Of a DNA stretch of 64,000 nucleotides, positions 19,343 to 26,425 are shown one piece after another (position 1 is the stretch's first letter; every line of letters starts with the position of its first letter). The stretch is taken from NCBI RefSeq assembly GCF_001270065.2, contig NZ_LFYT02000005.1, forward strand, positions 1-64,000, read 5' to 3'. The stretch is from Limnohabitans planktonicus II-D5 (GTDB taxonomy: Bacteria; Pseudomonadota; Gammaproteobacteria; Burkholderiales; Burkholderiaceae_C). Below the pieces are notes generated by a model that made no database searches, was not told the DNA's origin, and saw only the letters and a list, made by a program, of their open reading frames with translations. Position numbers and translations under genes: made by a program.

Positions 19343-19520
19343 AATGTGAGAGACATGCCCTCTCGCAGGTCGGCACTCGCCAAGTCCGACGTTTGCTTGC
19401 TCGGGCAATGCGTCATGAAACAAGCATGGGTGTCTGTTCAACCAGCCTCGGGGTCTTTGGTCTTCGACCGCCGACCTGCAACATCTTTGCGCATTGACAA
19501 CTTCACAGGGCCGAATCAAT
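19331..19520. repeat. MITE-like element, copy 2, enclosing REP sequences
   Basis: Same outer ends as 1-152: it begins GCTGAAGTTTGAAATG and ends in ACTTCACAGGGCCGAATCAAT, in the same orientation. The inner REPs have drifted: 19365-19390 has a GCAG head and a mismatched loop, and the inverted one near 19446-19479 contains an insertion. The copy is 190 bp against 152, the difference lying between the REPs. Its left end supplies the stop codon of the phosphatase gene. Confidence 0.7.
19365..19390 (+). repeat. REP palindrome, degenerate, ACTC type
   Basis: GCAG head, then GTCGGCACTCGCCAAGTCCGAC. The outer GTCGG/CCGAC stem is kept but the inner stem and loop have decayed compared with 35-60. Confidence 0.6.
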
Positions 19521-19556
19521 AAGCAAAGGCACGTAAATCATCATGCAGAGAGAAAT

Positions 19557-19574
19557 GACAAAGATCTCTTTGTC
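19557..19574. other. Inverted repeat GACAAAGA/TCTTTGTC
   Basis: An 8-bp perfect inverted repeat with a 2-base centre, followed on the plus strand by TAATTTCTTT. It lies between the repeat element and the 3' end of the minus-strand AEC permease gene. It could be a weak terminator for either direction; otherwise the 19521-19669 stretch shows no gene. Confidence 0.35.
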
Positions 19575-19669
19575 TAATTTCTTTGCATGCGCTGTCATTT
19601 GAACCTTGAAAAAATGCTGGACAGCCTCGTTTAACGCCAAGAAAAGGGACAGAGGACTCCACCAAAAAG

Positions 19670-20626
19670 TCAGATCGCCATCCTCGGCAGCCAAGCCAAG
19701 GCCAGGCTGATGCCAACGGTGGCCATCCCTGTTGACACAGCGACAGCGGCGGTCACCGTGTCTTCTTCTTTTTGATAGCGCTGCGAAAACAAAAAACCAT
19801 TGGCCCCCATGGGCAAAGCTGCCACGACCACCATCACCGACAAGGGCAAACCGCGCAAGCCGAAAGACCATGCCACAACGAGCATCAACAGAGGGTGCAA
19901 GACTGTTTTGACCAGCGACAAACGAAAAGCTTTGCCAAGGTTAAGACCCATGTGGGTTTGCGACAAAGTGATGCCCACCAGCAACAAAGCAATGGGTATA
20001 AACGCGTTGCCCAGCAACTGCAAGGGTTTGTCAACCACTGGGTGCAGCCCCCAGCCAGTTTGGGCATACAACAAGCCCACCAAAATGGGCAATGGCACAG
20101 GATGCAGCAAGGCACTGCGAATCGCCTGAAAGGCTGTTCGCCATAAATGTCTGGAATCACCAGAAGCCATTTGTTGTTCTCGGGCCATTTGCAATTCCAA
20201 AATCAAAGTGGCCAAGGTCAACAAAACCAAAGCGTGCACAGAGACCAAAGTCAGCAACAAAACCTGACCTGCCTGGCCAAAAGCCAGACCGACCAAAGGC
20301 ACACCAATCATCAACGTGTTGCTGAAAATGCCCGCCAAGGCCAATACAGTCGCCCTTGCATTTCGTCCATAGACAAAAATCAAGACGAAAAACAGAAGCA
20401 CTGTCACAGCCAAATACTGCACCACAGGTTCAAAATCGAGCTGATCCAGATGAACCTGGCTCATGGTTCGAAAGAGCATCGCTTGCGTCAACACCATGAA
20501 CACGAGGTTCGACAAATCGCGCACCGACTCGCCTTGCACCAGCTTGGCCCTGCCCGCGACAAAGCCCATCAAGATGAGCAGCGCCACGGGCAAGAGAGAG
20601 GACAGAACGGGATGATCAAGGTTCAT
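19670..20626 (-). CDS. AEC-family (auxin efflux carrier type) permease
   Basis: A 318-residue membrane protein of the AEC/MdcF/YfdV family with about ten hydrophobic segments. The N-terminus LLPVALLILMGFVAGRAKLV and the C-terminal ALPMGANGFLFSQRYQKEEDTVTAAVAVSTG are family hallmarks. Bacterial members move organic acids such as malonate or act as general anion carriers; the substrate here is not known. It stands alone on the minus strand between two REP-rich intergenic regions, with no operon partner. Confidence 0.85.
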   Translation of the reverse strand: MNLDHPVLSSLLPVALLILMGFVAGRAKLVQGESVRDLSNLVFMVLTQAMLFRTMSQVHLDQLDFEPVVQYLAVTVLLFFVLIFVYGRNARATVLALAGIFSNTLMIGVPLVGLAFGQAGQVLLLTLVSVHALVLLTLATLILELQMAREQQMASGDSRHLWRTAFQAIRSALLHPVPLPILVGLLYAQTGWGLHPVVDKPLQLLGNAFIPIALLLVGITLSQTHMGLNLGKAFRLSLVKTVLHPLLMLVVAWSFGLRGLPLSVMVVVAALPMGANGFLFSQRYQKEEDTVTAAVAVSTGMATVGISLALAWLPRMAI

Positions 20627-20678
20627 GACTGGATTATCCCGCTCGTGCGCGCATGGCTTGGCGGTGATCTGGCATCAC

Positions 20679-20976
20679 GTCGGGCTCTTCGAGTGCCGAC
20701 CTACGAGGAAAGCTTTGGGTTGTCCTGCAGGTCGGTGGTCGAAGACTCCGACAGGGTTTGGCTGCAACTGCTGGCCTTGGCAGGCGTTGACGGCCCTCGA
20801 GAACCACGTCGGACTCTTCGAGTGCCGACCTACGAAGGGGCACAGGGTTGTCCTGTAGGTCGGTGGTCGAAGACTCCGACAGGGTTTGGCTGCAACTGCT
20901 GGCCTTGGCAGGCGTTGACGGCCCTCGAGAACCACGTCGGACTCTTCGAGTGCCGACCTGCGAAGAGGCACAGGGT
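20679..20976. repeat. REP array with 128-bp tandem repeat
   Basis: Five REPs alternate in orientation at 20679-20704 (-), 20727-20752 (+), 20808-20833 (-), 20855-20880 (+) and 20936-20961 (-). The stretch 20717-20844 is repeated almost exactly at 20845-20972, including the non-REP spacer GGTTTGGCTGCAACTGCTGG. The array fills the gap between the divergent-from-here AEC gene and the 3' end of the TonB receptor gene. Spacers and unit length rule out a CRISPR array. Confidence 0.85.
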
Positions 20977-20980
20977 TTGC

Positions 20981-23035
20981 TTAGAAGCTGGCCTGAACCC
21001 CCAGCTTGAAGCTGCGCCCCGGCAATGGCGATTTGCCGAATGCCGTACTCGTGAGGATGGAACTGGCGCTGTAGGCCAGTTGGTCGGTCAAGTTGTCCAA
21101 ACGTGCAAACCATTGAAGCACTGTGGTGTCCAGCTTCTGGCGGTAAGACACACTGGCGTTGACCAGGGTGTAGGCAACAGTGGACCTGCTGCCATCGGGC
21201 ACGCGCTTTTGTGCGGCATGCCAATCGGCCCCCAGCTTGGCGCTCCAGGGGCCATGGCTATGCACCAGCGTGGCACCCACACGCATGGGCGAGATCCGAG
21301 GCAAAGGCTCCCCCGTGCTGCTGTTGGTGGCCCGCACCGTGTCGGCTCGCCAGTCCAGATCAAGTGTTGAGGCTTTTTGCCATAGACGCTGACGGCCGTT
21401 GACTTCCAGCCCCTGGAATTTGGCCCTCACGCCTTGGTAAAGCTGTAATGGCAAAACACCCTCATCACCAGCACCTTCAGGTCCGACGGGCTTGCCCTCT
21501 TCGTCCCGGTAATCGCCCGTGTTCATCAAGCCAATGTAATTGGCAAACTGGCTGGCAAATGCTGTCACGACCATGCGGTTCGGGCCCGACTTCCACGCCA
21601 AACCACCATCAAGGCTCTTGGACTTTTCCAAGCCCAAGTCTTTGTTGCCGATTTCCCAGGCGTGGGTGGCCAGGTGCGGGCCGTTGGCAAACAGCTCGTA
21701 ATCTTTCGGTGCACGCTGGGTGACGGCGGCATTGCCTGTGAACGACCAAGTGGGCGACAGCTTGAACACCGCCCCAGCGGCCACACTGAAGGGCGTGAAT
21801 TTTTTAGCGCCGATGCCCTCGTCAAACCGGTCCAGCTCGGGGTTGCCCAAGGATTCCACCCGCACTGACTCCCAACGCGCCCCAGCCGTGACTTGGCCCC
21901 AGGCGGTGGGCAGCTCTTCATGCACAAAAAGGGCTTGGCTGCGTGTGCGGCTGAAGGGGGCAAAGGCCTCATCCCCCACGGCAGAAAAGCGGCTCGATTC
22001 GGTCTGCACCCCCACCACGCCTTGCCACCCCGCCAGCGGGCGGTGCCGGGCCTCGATGCGCAGGTCCTGGCCTTTGTTGGCAAACACGGTGCCCGCTTGG
22101 GTGCCTTCAAACTCGGTGTGCTGGTAATCGGTGTGGCTCAGGCGGGCTTTGACGCTCTCAAACCACCCCGGCAGTTGGCGCACTTGCCCCTCCAGCGCAT
22201 AGCGGGTGGTCTTCATGCCAATCGTGACCTGGTCTTCGGCCACGGTGCCGTAATCGCTTTGGTAGCTGTTGACAGATGCGCCCAGAAACCCGTGATCCCA
22301 AAAGGTGCTGGCACCGAGAGCGCCACCCCGGGCGGTGCTGGCCGAGTTGCAAATGCGCCGGGCGTTGGCGGGAGAACCGGGTTTCGTGCAATCGAGCGAT
22401 ACCGGCACACGCACATCGCCGGTGCGGCGGTCAAAACCGTCCAGGTGCAGGGCGAAGCGTTCGTTACCCGCCTCGACCAAACCCGCCACGCTGCGCTCGT
22501 CATTGCCCGTGCCCGCCTGTAGCTGGGCTCTGCCCAGCACGCCTGAGATCGGTGCGCGCGGGATGCGGTTGTCGATCACGTTGACCACCCCGCCCACGGC
22601 GCTGCCGCCATAGAGCAAAGCGGCCGGGCCGCGCAACACCTCGATGCGGTCGGTGGACAAGACATCGAGGGGCACCGCATGGTCGTAACTGAGCGCAGAG
22701 GCGTCCAGGCTGGAGGCGCTGTTGTTCAGCACCCGGATGCGGTCGCCATCGAGCCCGCGAATGATGGGGCGGCTGGCGCTGGGGCCAAAGTAGGTGCTGG
22801 ACACGCCGGGCAAACCGCTCAGGGTTTCGCCCAACGTGCTTTGCCCGCGCTCGAGCAGATCGGCGCGGCCCAAGGTGCTCACAGGCACAGTGGTGCTGTC
22901 GCGGCCCAGGGGGTTGCCGGTGATGACGATTTCGCTGGGCACACCCGGTGCGGCGTTTTGCGCCCAAGCATTTGAAAAAGACAAAGTGGCCAAGCAGGCG
23001 CAAGCCAAGGCCGAAAGCTGAAAAGAATGGGTCAT
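20981..23035 (-). CDS. TonB-dependent outer-membrane receptor, ZnuD-like
   Basis: A 684-residue receptor with a signal peptide ending NAWAQN, a plug domain (LGETLSGLPGVSS, RPIIRGLDGDRIRVLNN, VLRGPAALLYGGSAVGGVVN) and a beta-barrel ending in Phe (SFKLGVQASF). The plug wording and the C-terminal PLPGRSFK match the ZnuD-type zinc receptor group. It is the last of three minus-strand genes; the two upstream encode small secreted His/Cys-containing proteins, supporting a metal role. No Zur box was recognised. Copper or another metal cannot be excluded. Confidence 0.82.
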   Translation of the reverse strand: MTHSFQLSALACACLATLSFSNAWAQNAAPGVPSEIVITGNPLGRDSTTVPVSTLGRADLLERGQSTLGETLSGLPGVSSTYFGPSASRPIIRGLDGDRIRVLNNSASSLDASALSYDHAVPLDVLSTDRIEVLRGPAALLYGGSAVGGVVNVIDNRIPRAPISGVLGRAQLQAGTGNDERSVAGLVEAGNERFALHLDGFDRRTGDVRVPVSLDCTKPGSPANARRICNSASTARGGALGASTFWDHGFLGASVNSYQSDYGTVAEDQVTIGMKTTRYALEGQVRQLPGWFESVKARLSHTDYQHTEFEGTQAGTVFANKGQDLRIEARHRPLAGWQGVVGVQTESSRFSAVGDEAFAPFSRTRSQALFVHEELPTAWGQVTAGARWESVRVESLGNPELDRFDEGIGAKKFTPFSVAAGAVFKLSPTWSFTGNAAVTQRAPKDYELFANGPHLATHAWEIGNKDLGLEKSKSLDGGLAWKSGPNRMVVTAFASQFANYIGLMNTGDYRDEEGKPVGPEGAGDEGVLPLQLYQGVRAKFQGLEVNGRQRLWQKASTLDLDWRADTVRATNSSTGEPLPRISPMRVGATLVHSHGPWSAKLGADWHAAQKRVPDGSRSTVAYTLVNASVSYRQKLDTTVLQWFARLDNLTDQLAYSASSILTSTAFGKSPLPGRSFKLGVQASF

Positions 23036-23113
23036 ATCTGTGTGATTTGAAAAACAGGAACAGGCAAGCGCCTTCCGCCACAGACGGAAAGCCAGCCAAG
23101 CAAGATCAGGGAT

Positions 23114-23497
23114 TCAAATCAACACAGGCGGCGCACGGGCTTGCGCCGGGGACCAGAGGTCCTGGTCGGAAGAAAAGGCAAGCTCAAAGACAGGGGCCTG
23201 CGCGGGCACCCTCGGGGACGTCCAAGCCGCTGTCGATGCGCTCAGGCGCTCGGCATGGGTCAGGTGGTCGAGCACCAGGCATAGTTCAGACCCAGCAGCA
23301 TGCCCCCCAAGCTCGGACTCGCTGGCAGACTGCCCGTCTTCAGCTGCATGCGCTTCGTGCAGCCCTATGGGGGCAGAAATCCCCTGAGGCGTGCTGTGTG
23401 CAATGCGGTGCCAATGCGCCCAAAGTGGCGTCCACAGCAAGGCCCAAACCAGCAGAAAACTCAGCCAGTTGGGCAGGCGTGAACGCGTGAAACTCAT
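23114..23497 (-). CDS. Small His-rich membrane/secreted protein, DUF2946-like
   Basis: A 127-residue protein with an N-terminal hydrophobic segment (LSFLLVWALLWTPLWAHWH), then a His-rich middle and a single cysteine in ELCLVLDHLTHAERL, and a short C-terminal tail ending ARAPPVLI. This layout resembles DUF2946 proteins found beside TonB metal receptors. It lies 78 bp before the receptor gene and 25 bp after the small periplasmic protein gene, so all three are probably one transcript. A periplasmic metal-handling role is inferred. Confidence 0.65.
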   Translation of the reverse strand: MSFTRSRLPNWLSFLLVWALLWTPLWAHWHRIAHSTPQGISAPIGLHEAHAAEDGQSASESELGGHAAGSELCLVLDHLTHAERLSASTAAWTSPRVPAQAPVFELAFSSDQDLWSPAQARAPPVLI

Positions 23498-23522
23498 CTC
23501 GGGGCCGCTTTGAATTGACCGC

Positions 23523-23762
23523 TCAATGGACGTGCTTCATGCCGCAGTACTTGCCCAGCGCCAAACCTTTGCAGGCCGTTTGCAGGGCTTTGGCGCATTG
23601 TTCGGGCTTCTTGCCAGATTCAAGGCACTTGGCGGCCTCTTCGTGTGCCTCGGCCATGGCGCGATGGCGGGCAATGTCGGCTTGGACTTCTTTGGCGTTG
23701 TGCTGTGCCAGGGCAGCCCAGGACAAGCTCAGGGCGACGAGCAAAAAGGCTGTTTTTTTCAT
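23523..23762 (-). CDS. Small periplasmic Cys/His protein
   Basis: A 79-residue secreted protein: signal peptide MKKTAFLLVALSLSWAALAQ, then a helical mature part with four cysteines (CLESGKKPEQC, CKGLALGKYC) and a C-terminal MKHVH. The spaced cysteines could form two disulfides or bind metal. First gene of the minus-strand operon leading to the TonB receptor. No named family is recognised; function is inferred as periplasmic metal handling or receptor accessory. Confidence 0.65.
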   Translation of the reverse strand: MKKTAFLLVALSLSWAALAQHNAKEVQADIARHRAMAEAHEEAAKCLESGKKPEQCAKALQTACKGLALGKYCGMKHVH

Positions 23763-23841
23763 GTTTTTTGGGCTAAGTGTGATTTACTTTCTGGCGCGAG
23801 CGTTCAACTCGGTCAACAGCCGACAACGGCAGCGCATATTG

Positions 23842-24387
23842 TCACTCAAGCACCAGGCGTGAAAACGTGTTTTTGAATTTAAGCACCTTGGGCGCGGCCA
23901 CTGCCATGCAGTAGCCCTGGTAGGGGTTGCGCTCAAAAAAGTCCTGATGGTAGTCCTCGGCAGCACTGTAGTTATCAAGGGCCAGCACCTCGGTCACGAT
24001 GGGCTGGCCAAATGCTCTGGCTGCGGCCAGCTCAGCCAGCATGGTGTGTGCCACTTCGGCCTGGTCAGGCGTCGTGAAGTAAATGCCGCTGCGATACTGC
24101 GTGCCGGTGTCGTTGCCCTGGCGGTTCAGCGTGGTCGGGTCGTGGATCACGAAAAAGACCTCCAGCAACTCTCGGGTGCTGACTTGCGCCGGGTCATAGA
24201 CCAACTTGACCACCTCATTGTGGCCCGTGCGGCCGGTACACACCTGCTCATAAGTGGGTGCTACGGTCTGACCGTTGCAGTATCCCGACTCCACGTCGAT
24301 CACGCCGCGCACTTTCACATAAACGGCCTCGGTGCACCAAAAGCACCCCCCGCCCAACACCAGTGTTTCAGTCATTTTTGTGTCCAT
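23842..24387 (-). CDS. msrA: Peptide methionine sulfoxide reductase A
   Basis: A 181-residue cytosolic repair enzyme reducing methionine-S-sulfoxide. The catalytic motif GGCFWCTEAVY is near the N-terminus, followed by the conserved GYCNGQTVAPTYEQVCTGRTGH and the C-terminal YHQDFFERNPYQGYC. An ATG four codons further in (MTETLVLG) is an equally plausible start. No operon partner; it is divergent from the TetR gene across a 200-bp region. Confidence 0.95.
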   Translation of the reverse strand: MDTKMTETLVLGGGCFWCTEAVYVKVRGVIDVESGYCNGQTVAPTYEQVCTGRTGHNEVVKLVYDPAQVSTRELLEVFFVIHDPTTLNRQGNDTGTQYRSGIYFTTPDQAEVAHTMLAELAAARAFGQPIVTEVLALDNYSAAEDYHQDFFERNPYQGYCMAVAAPKVLKFKNTFSRLVLE

Positions 24388-24529
24388 TTCATCAATACTG
24401 TGGGTCCGGCCCCTTGGAAAAAATACCGCTGCTGTGTGACAACACCCTGACCTCAGGACAAGGCCACAAGCCTACCCGAGACTGTAGCGAGTTCACCGCA
24501 GCTCTACAGGGCCCCGATTCTTCCCTGCG

Positions 24530-24558
24530 TTGACCAACAAGGGCTTTTCGCCTACATT
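24530..24558 (+). promoter_or_regulatory. Promoter of the tetR-RND operon
   Basis: TTGACC (24530-24535), a 17-bp spacer and TACATT (24553-24558). The TetR-type palindrome follows immediately over the expected transcription start. Confidence 0.6.
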
Positions 24559-24572
24559 ACTAACCAGTCAGT
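24559..24572. promoter_or_regulatory. TetR-type operator
   Basis: ACTAACCAGTCAGT, an imperfect palindrome (ten of fourteen positions symmetric), typical of TetR/AcrR-family sites. It abuts the -10 and lies 17 bases before the regulator's GTG, pointing to autorepression and control of the pump genes. Confidence 0.6.
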
Positions 24573-24588
24573 CATTAAAATCGCATCC

Positions 24589-25224
24589 GTGTCAGACACC
24601 CTTCCCCACAAACGCGAACGCCGCAAACAAGACCGCCCAGGAGAACTCCTGGAAGCGGCGCTGGATTTGTTCGTGGAAAAAGGCTTCGCCGCCACCCGCG
24701 TCGAAGAAGTGGCGTTGCGCGCTGGCGTCTCCAAGGGCACTTTGTTTTTGTACTTTCCGAACAAGGAAGACTTGTTCAAGGCTGTGGTGCGTGAAAACGT
24801 GGTGCACCCGGTGAACCAAGGGGCTGCCGAATTGGCCCAATTTCAGGGCAAAACCGGCGAGTTGCTGGAATGGATGATGCTGCAATGGTGGCGGCGCTAC
24901 GGCGCGACCAAAGCCTCGGGCATCTCCAAACTGATCATGAGCGAAGCCAGCAATTTTCCTGATCTGGCCACGTTTTTCCGCGAAGAAGTCATCAAGCCAG
25001 CCGACGCCATGGTGCGGTCAGTGCTGCAGCGCGGCATTGACCAGGGCGAATTTCGCCCGGTCAATGTGGATCTGGCCTTGCATTCTGTCATGGCACCTTT
25101 GCTTTTTTTGGTCATGTGGAAACACTCCATGGGGCCGTGCTGCCCCACCAGCGAACAAATTGACCCAGAAGCCTTCATTTCCCAACACGCCCAATTGCTG
25201 GTGCGTGGCTTGTCTAACTCCTGA
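24589..25224 (+). CDS. TetR/AcrR-family regulator of the RND pump
   Basis: A 211-residue repressor. The helix-turn-helix is at about residues 28-52 (TRVEEVALRAGVSKGTLFLY, then FPNKEDLF), followed by a helical ligand-binding domain. The GTG at 24589 is the first start after the operator. It lies 6 bp before the membrane-fusion gene, the usual layout of tetR-mfp-rnd operons, and would lift repression when a toxic ligand binds. Confidence 0.9.
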   Translation: MSDTLPHKRERRKQDRPGELLEAALDLFVEKGFAATRVEEVALRAGVSKGTLFLYFPNKEDLFKAVVRENVVHPVNQGAAELAQFQGKTGELLEWMMLQWWRRYGATKASGISKLIMSEASNFPDLATFFREEVIKPADAMVRSVLQRGIDQGEFRPVNVDLALHSVMAPLLFLVMWKHSMGPCCPTSEQIDPEAFISQHAQLLVRGLSNS

Positions 25225-25230
25225 TCTTCC

Positions 25231-26412
25231 ATGAAAAAATCAACCCTCTGGATCCTCACTGGCGTGGCCACCGCCATCGTTTTGGTCGGTGGTGCTCGTC
25301 TCTTGAGCCAACGCAAAGCCGCCAACACCCCCACTGCAGCAGTCACCACGGCAGCAGCCCCCAGCACACTGGAGCTGGCCGCCACCGACGTGTTCACCGC
25401 CCAAACGCAAAACCTGAGCTTGGGCATTGCGGTTTCAGGCCCTCTCAAAGCCACCCAAAGCGCCGTGGTCAAGGCCCGCGTGGCCGGTGAATTGCAGGAA
25501 CTCAGCGTGCGCGAAGGCGACCGCGTTCTAGCCGGGCAAGTCATCGCCCGCATTGACCCCAGCGAGTACCAAGCGCGTGTACGCCAGGCCCAGCAGCAAG
25601 CCGATGCGGCCAAAGCCCAGGTGGACATTGCCCAGCGCCAGTTTGACAACAACCAGGCGCTGGTGAACCAGGGCTTCATCTCTCAAACCGCCCTGCTCAC
25701 CTCGCAGGCCAGCCTGAACGGGGCCAAGGCCACACACGCGGCCGCGCTGGCAGCGCTGGACCTGGCCAACAAGTCGCTAGCCGATGCCACGCTGCGCTCG
25801 CCCTTGACGGGCGTGGTGGCGCAGCGCCTGGCCCAGCCTGGCGAGCGCGTGGCCATTGAGGCCCGGCTGGTCGAGGTGATCAACCTGTCGCAATTGGAGC
25901 TGGAAGCGGCCCTGACGGCCGAAGACGCCAGCCGCGTGCGCGTGGGCATGACCGCGCAGCTGCAGGTCGAGGGCGTGGCTGAGCCTGTGGTCGCCAAAGT
26001 TTTGCGCATCAACCCCAGCGCCCAGATGGGCAGCCGCAGCATCGTGGTGTACCTGGGCATCAACGGGCGCGAGGGCTTGCGCCAAGGCCTGTTTGCCCAA
26101 GGCAGTTTGGGCACGCAAAGCCTGCAAGTGCTGGCTGTTCCGGTGAGCAGCGTGCGCACCGACAAACCCCAGCCTTATGTGCAGGTGGTGCAAGACGGCC
26201 AAGTGAGCCACATCACGGTGCAGCCCGGCGTGCGCAGCGAGGGTGACCGCCAAAGCCTGGTGGCTGTGACCGGCGTGTCAGAAGGTGCGCAAGTGCTCTC
26301 GGGCAGCTTGGGGGCGGTGCGCGAAGGGGTTCAAGTCAAATTCACCGCACCAGCCAAGTCAGCGCTGACCCCAGCACCCGCACCGGCCTTGCCGGCCAGC
26401 GCAGCCAAATAA
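25231..26412 (+). CDS. RND efflux membrane-fusion (periplasmic adaptor) protein
   Basis: A 393-residue HlyD/AcrA-type adaptor. An N-terminal membrane anchor is followed by a lipoyl-like part (VVKARVAGELQELSVREGDR), a long Gln/Ala-rich helical hairpin (about residues 115-175), the second lipoyl half (TLRSPLTGVVAQRLAQPGERV) and a barrel domain. It would link the inner-membrane pump to a TolC-type channel, for which the gene at 30645 is a candidate. It starts 6 bp after the tetR gene and ends 13 bp before the pump gene. Confidence 0.9.
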   Translation: MKKSTLWILTGVATAIVLVGGARLLSQRKAANTPTAAVTTAAAPSTLELAATDVFTAQTQNLSLGIAVSGPLKATQSAVVKARVAGELQELSVREGDRVLAGQVIARIDPSEYQARVRQAQQQADAAKAQVDIAQRQFDNNQALVNQGFISQTALLTSQASLNGAKATHAAALAALDLANKSLADATLRSPLTGVVAQRLAQPGERVAIEARLVEVINLSQLELEAALTAEDASRVRVGMTAQLQVEGVAEPVVAKVLRINPSAQMGSRSIVVYLGINGREGLRQGLFAQGSLGTQSLQVLAVPVSSVRTDKPQPYVQVVQDGQVSHITVQPGVRSEGDRQSLVAVTGVSEGAQVLSGSLGAVREGVQVKFTAPAKSALTPAPAPALPASAAK

Positions 26413-26425
26413 AAGGGTTTTCAGC

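Noticed and set aside
20679..20976. CRISPR array
   Set aside because: Repeats alternate in orientation, the spacers are themselves duplicated, and no cas genes are near; it is a REP array.
20147..21370. Open frame of about 400 codons through the REP array
   Set aside because: Built from the repeats and antisense sequence of two supported genes; no coding signature.
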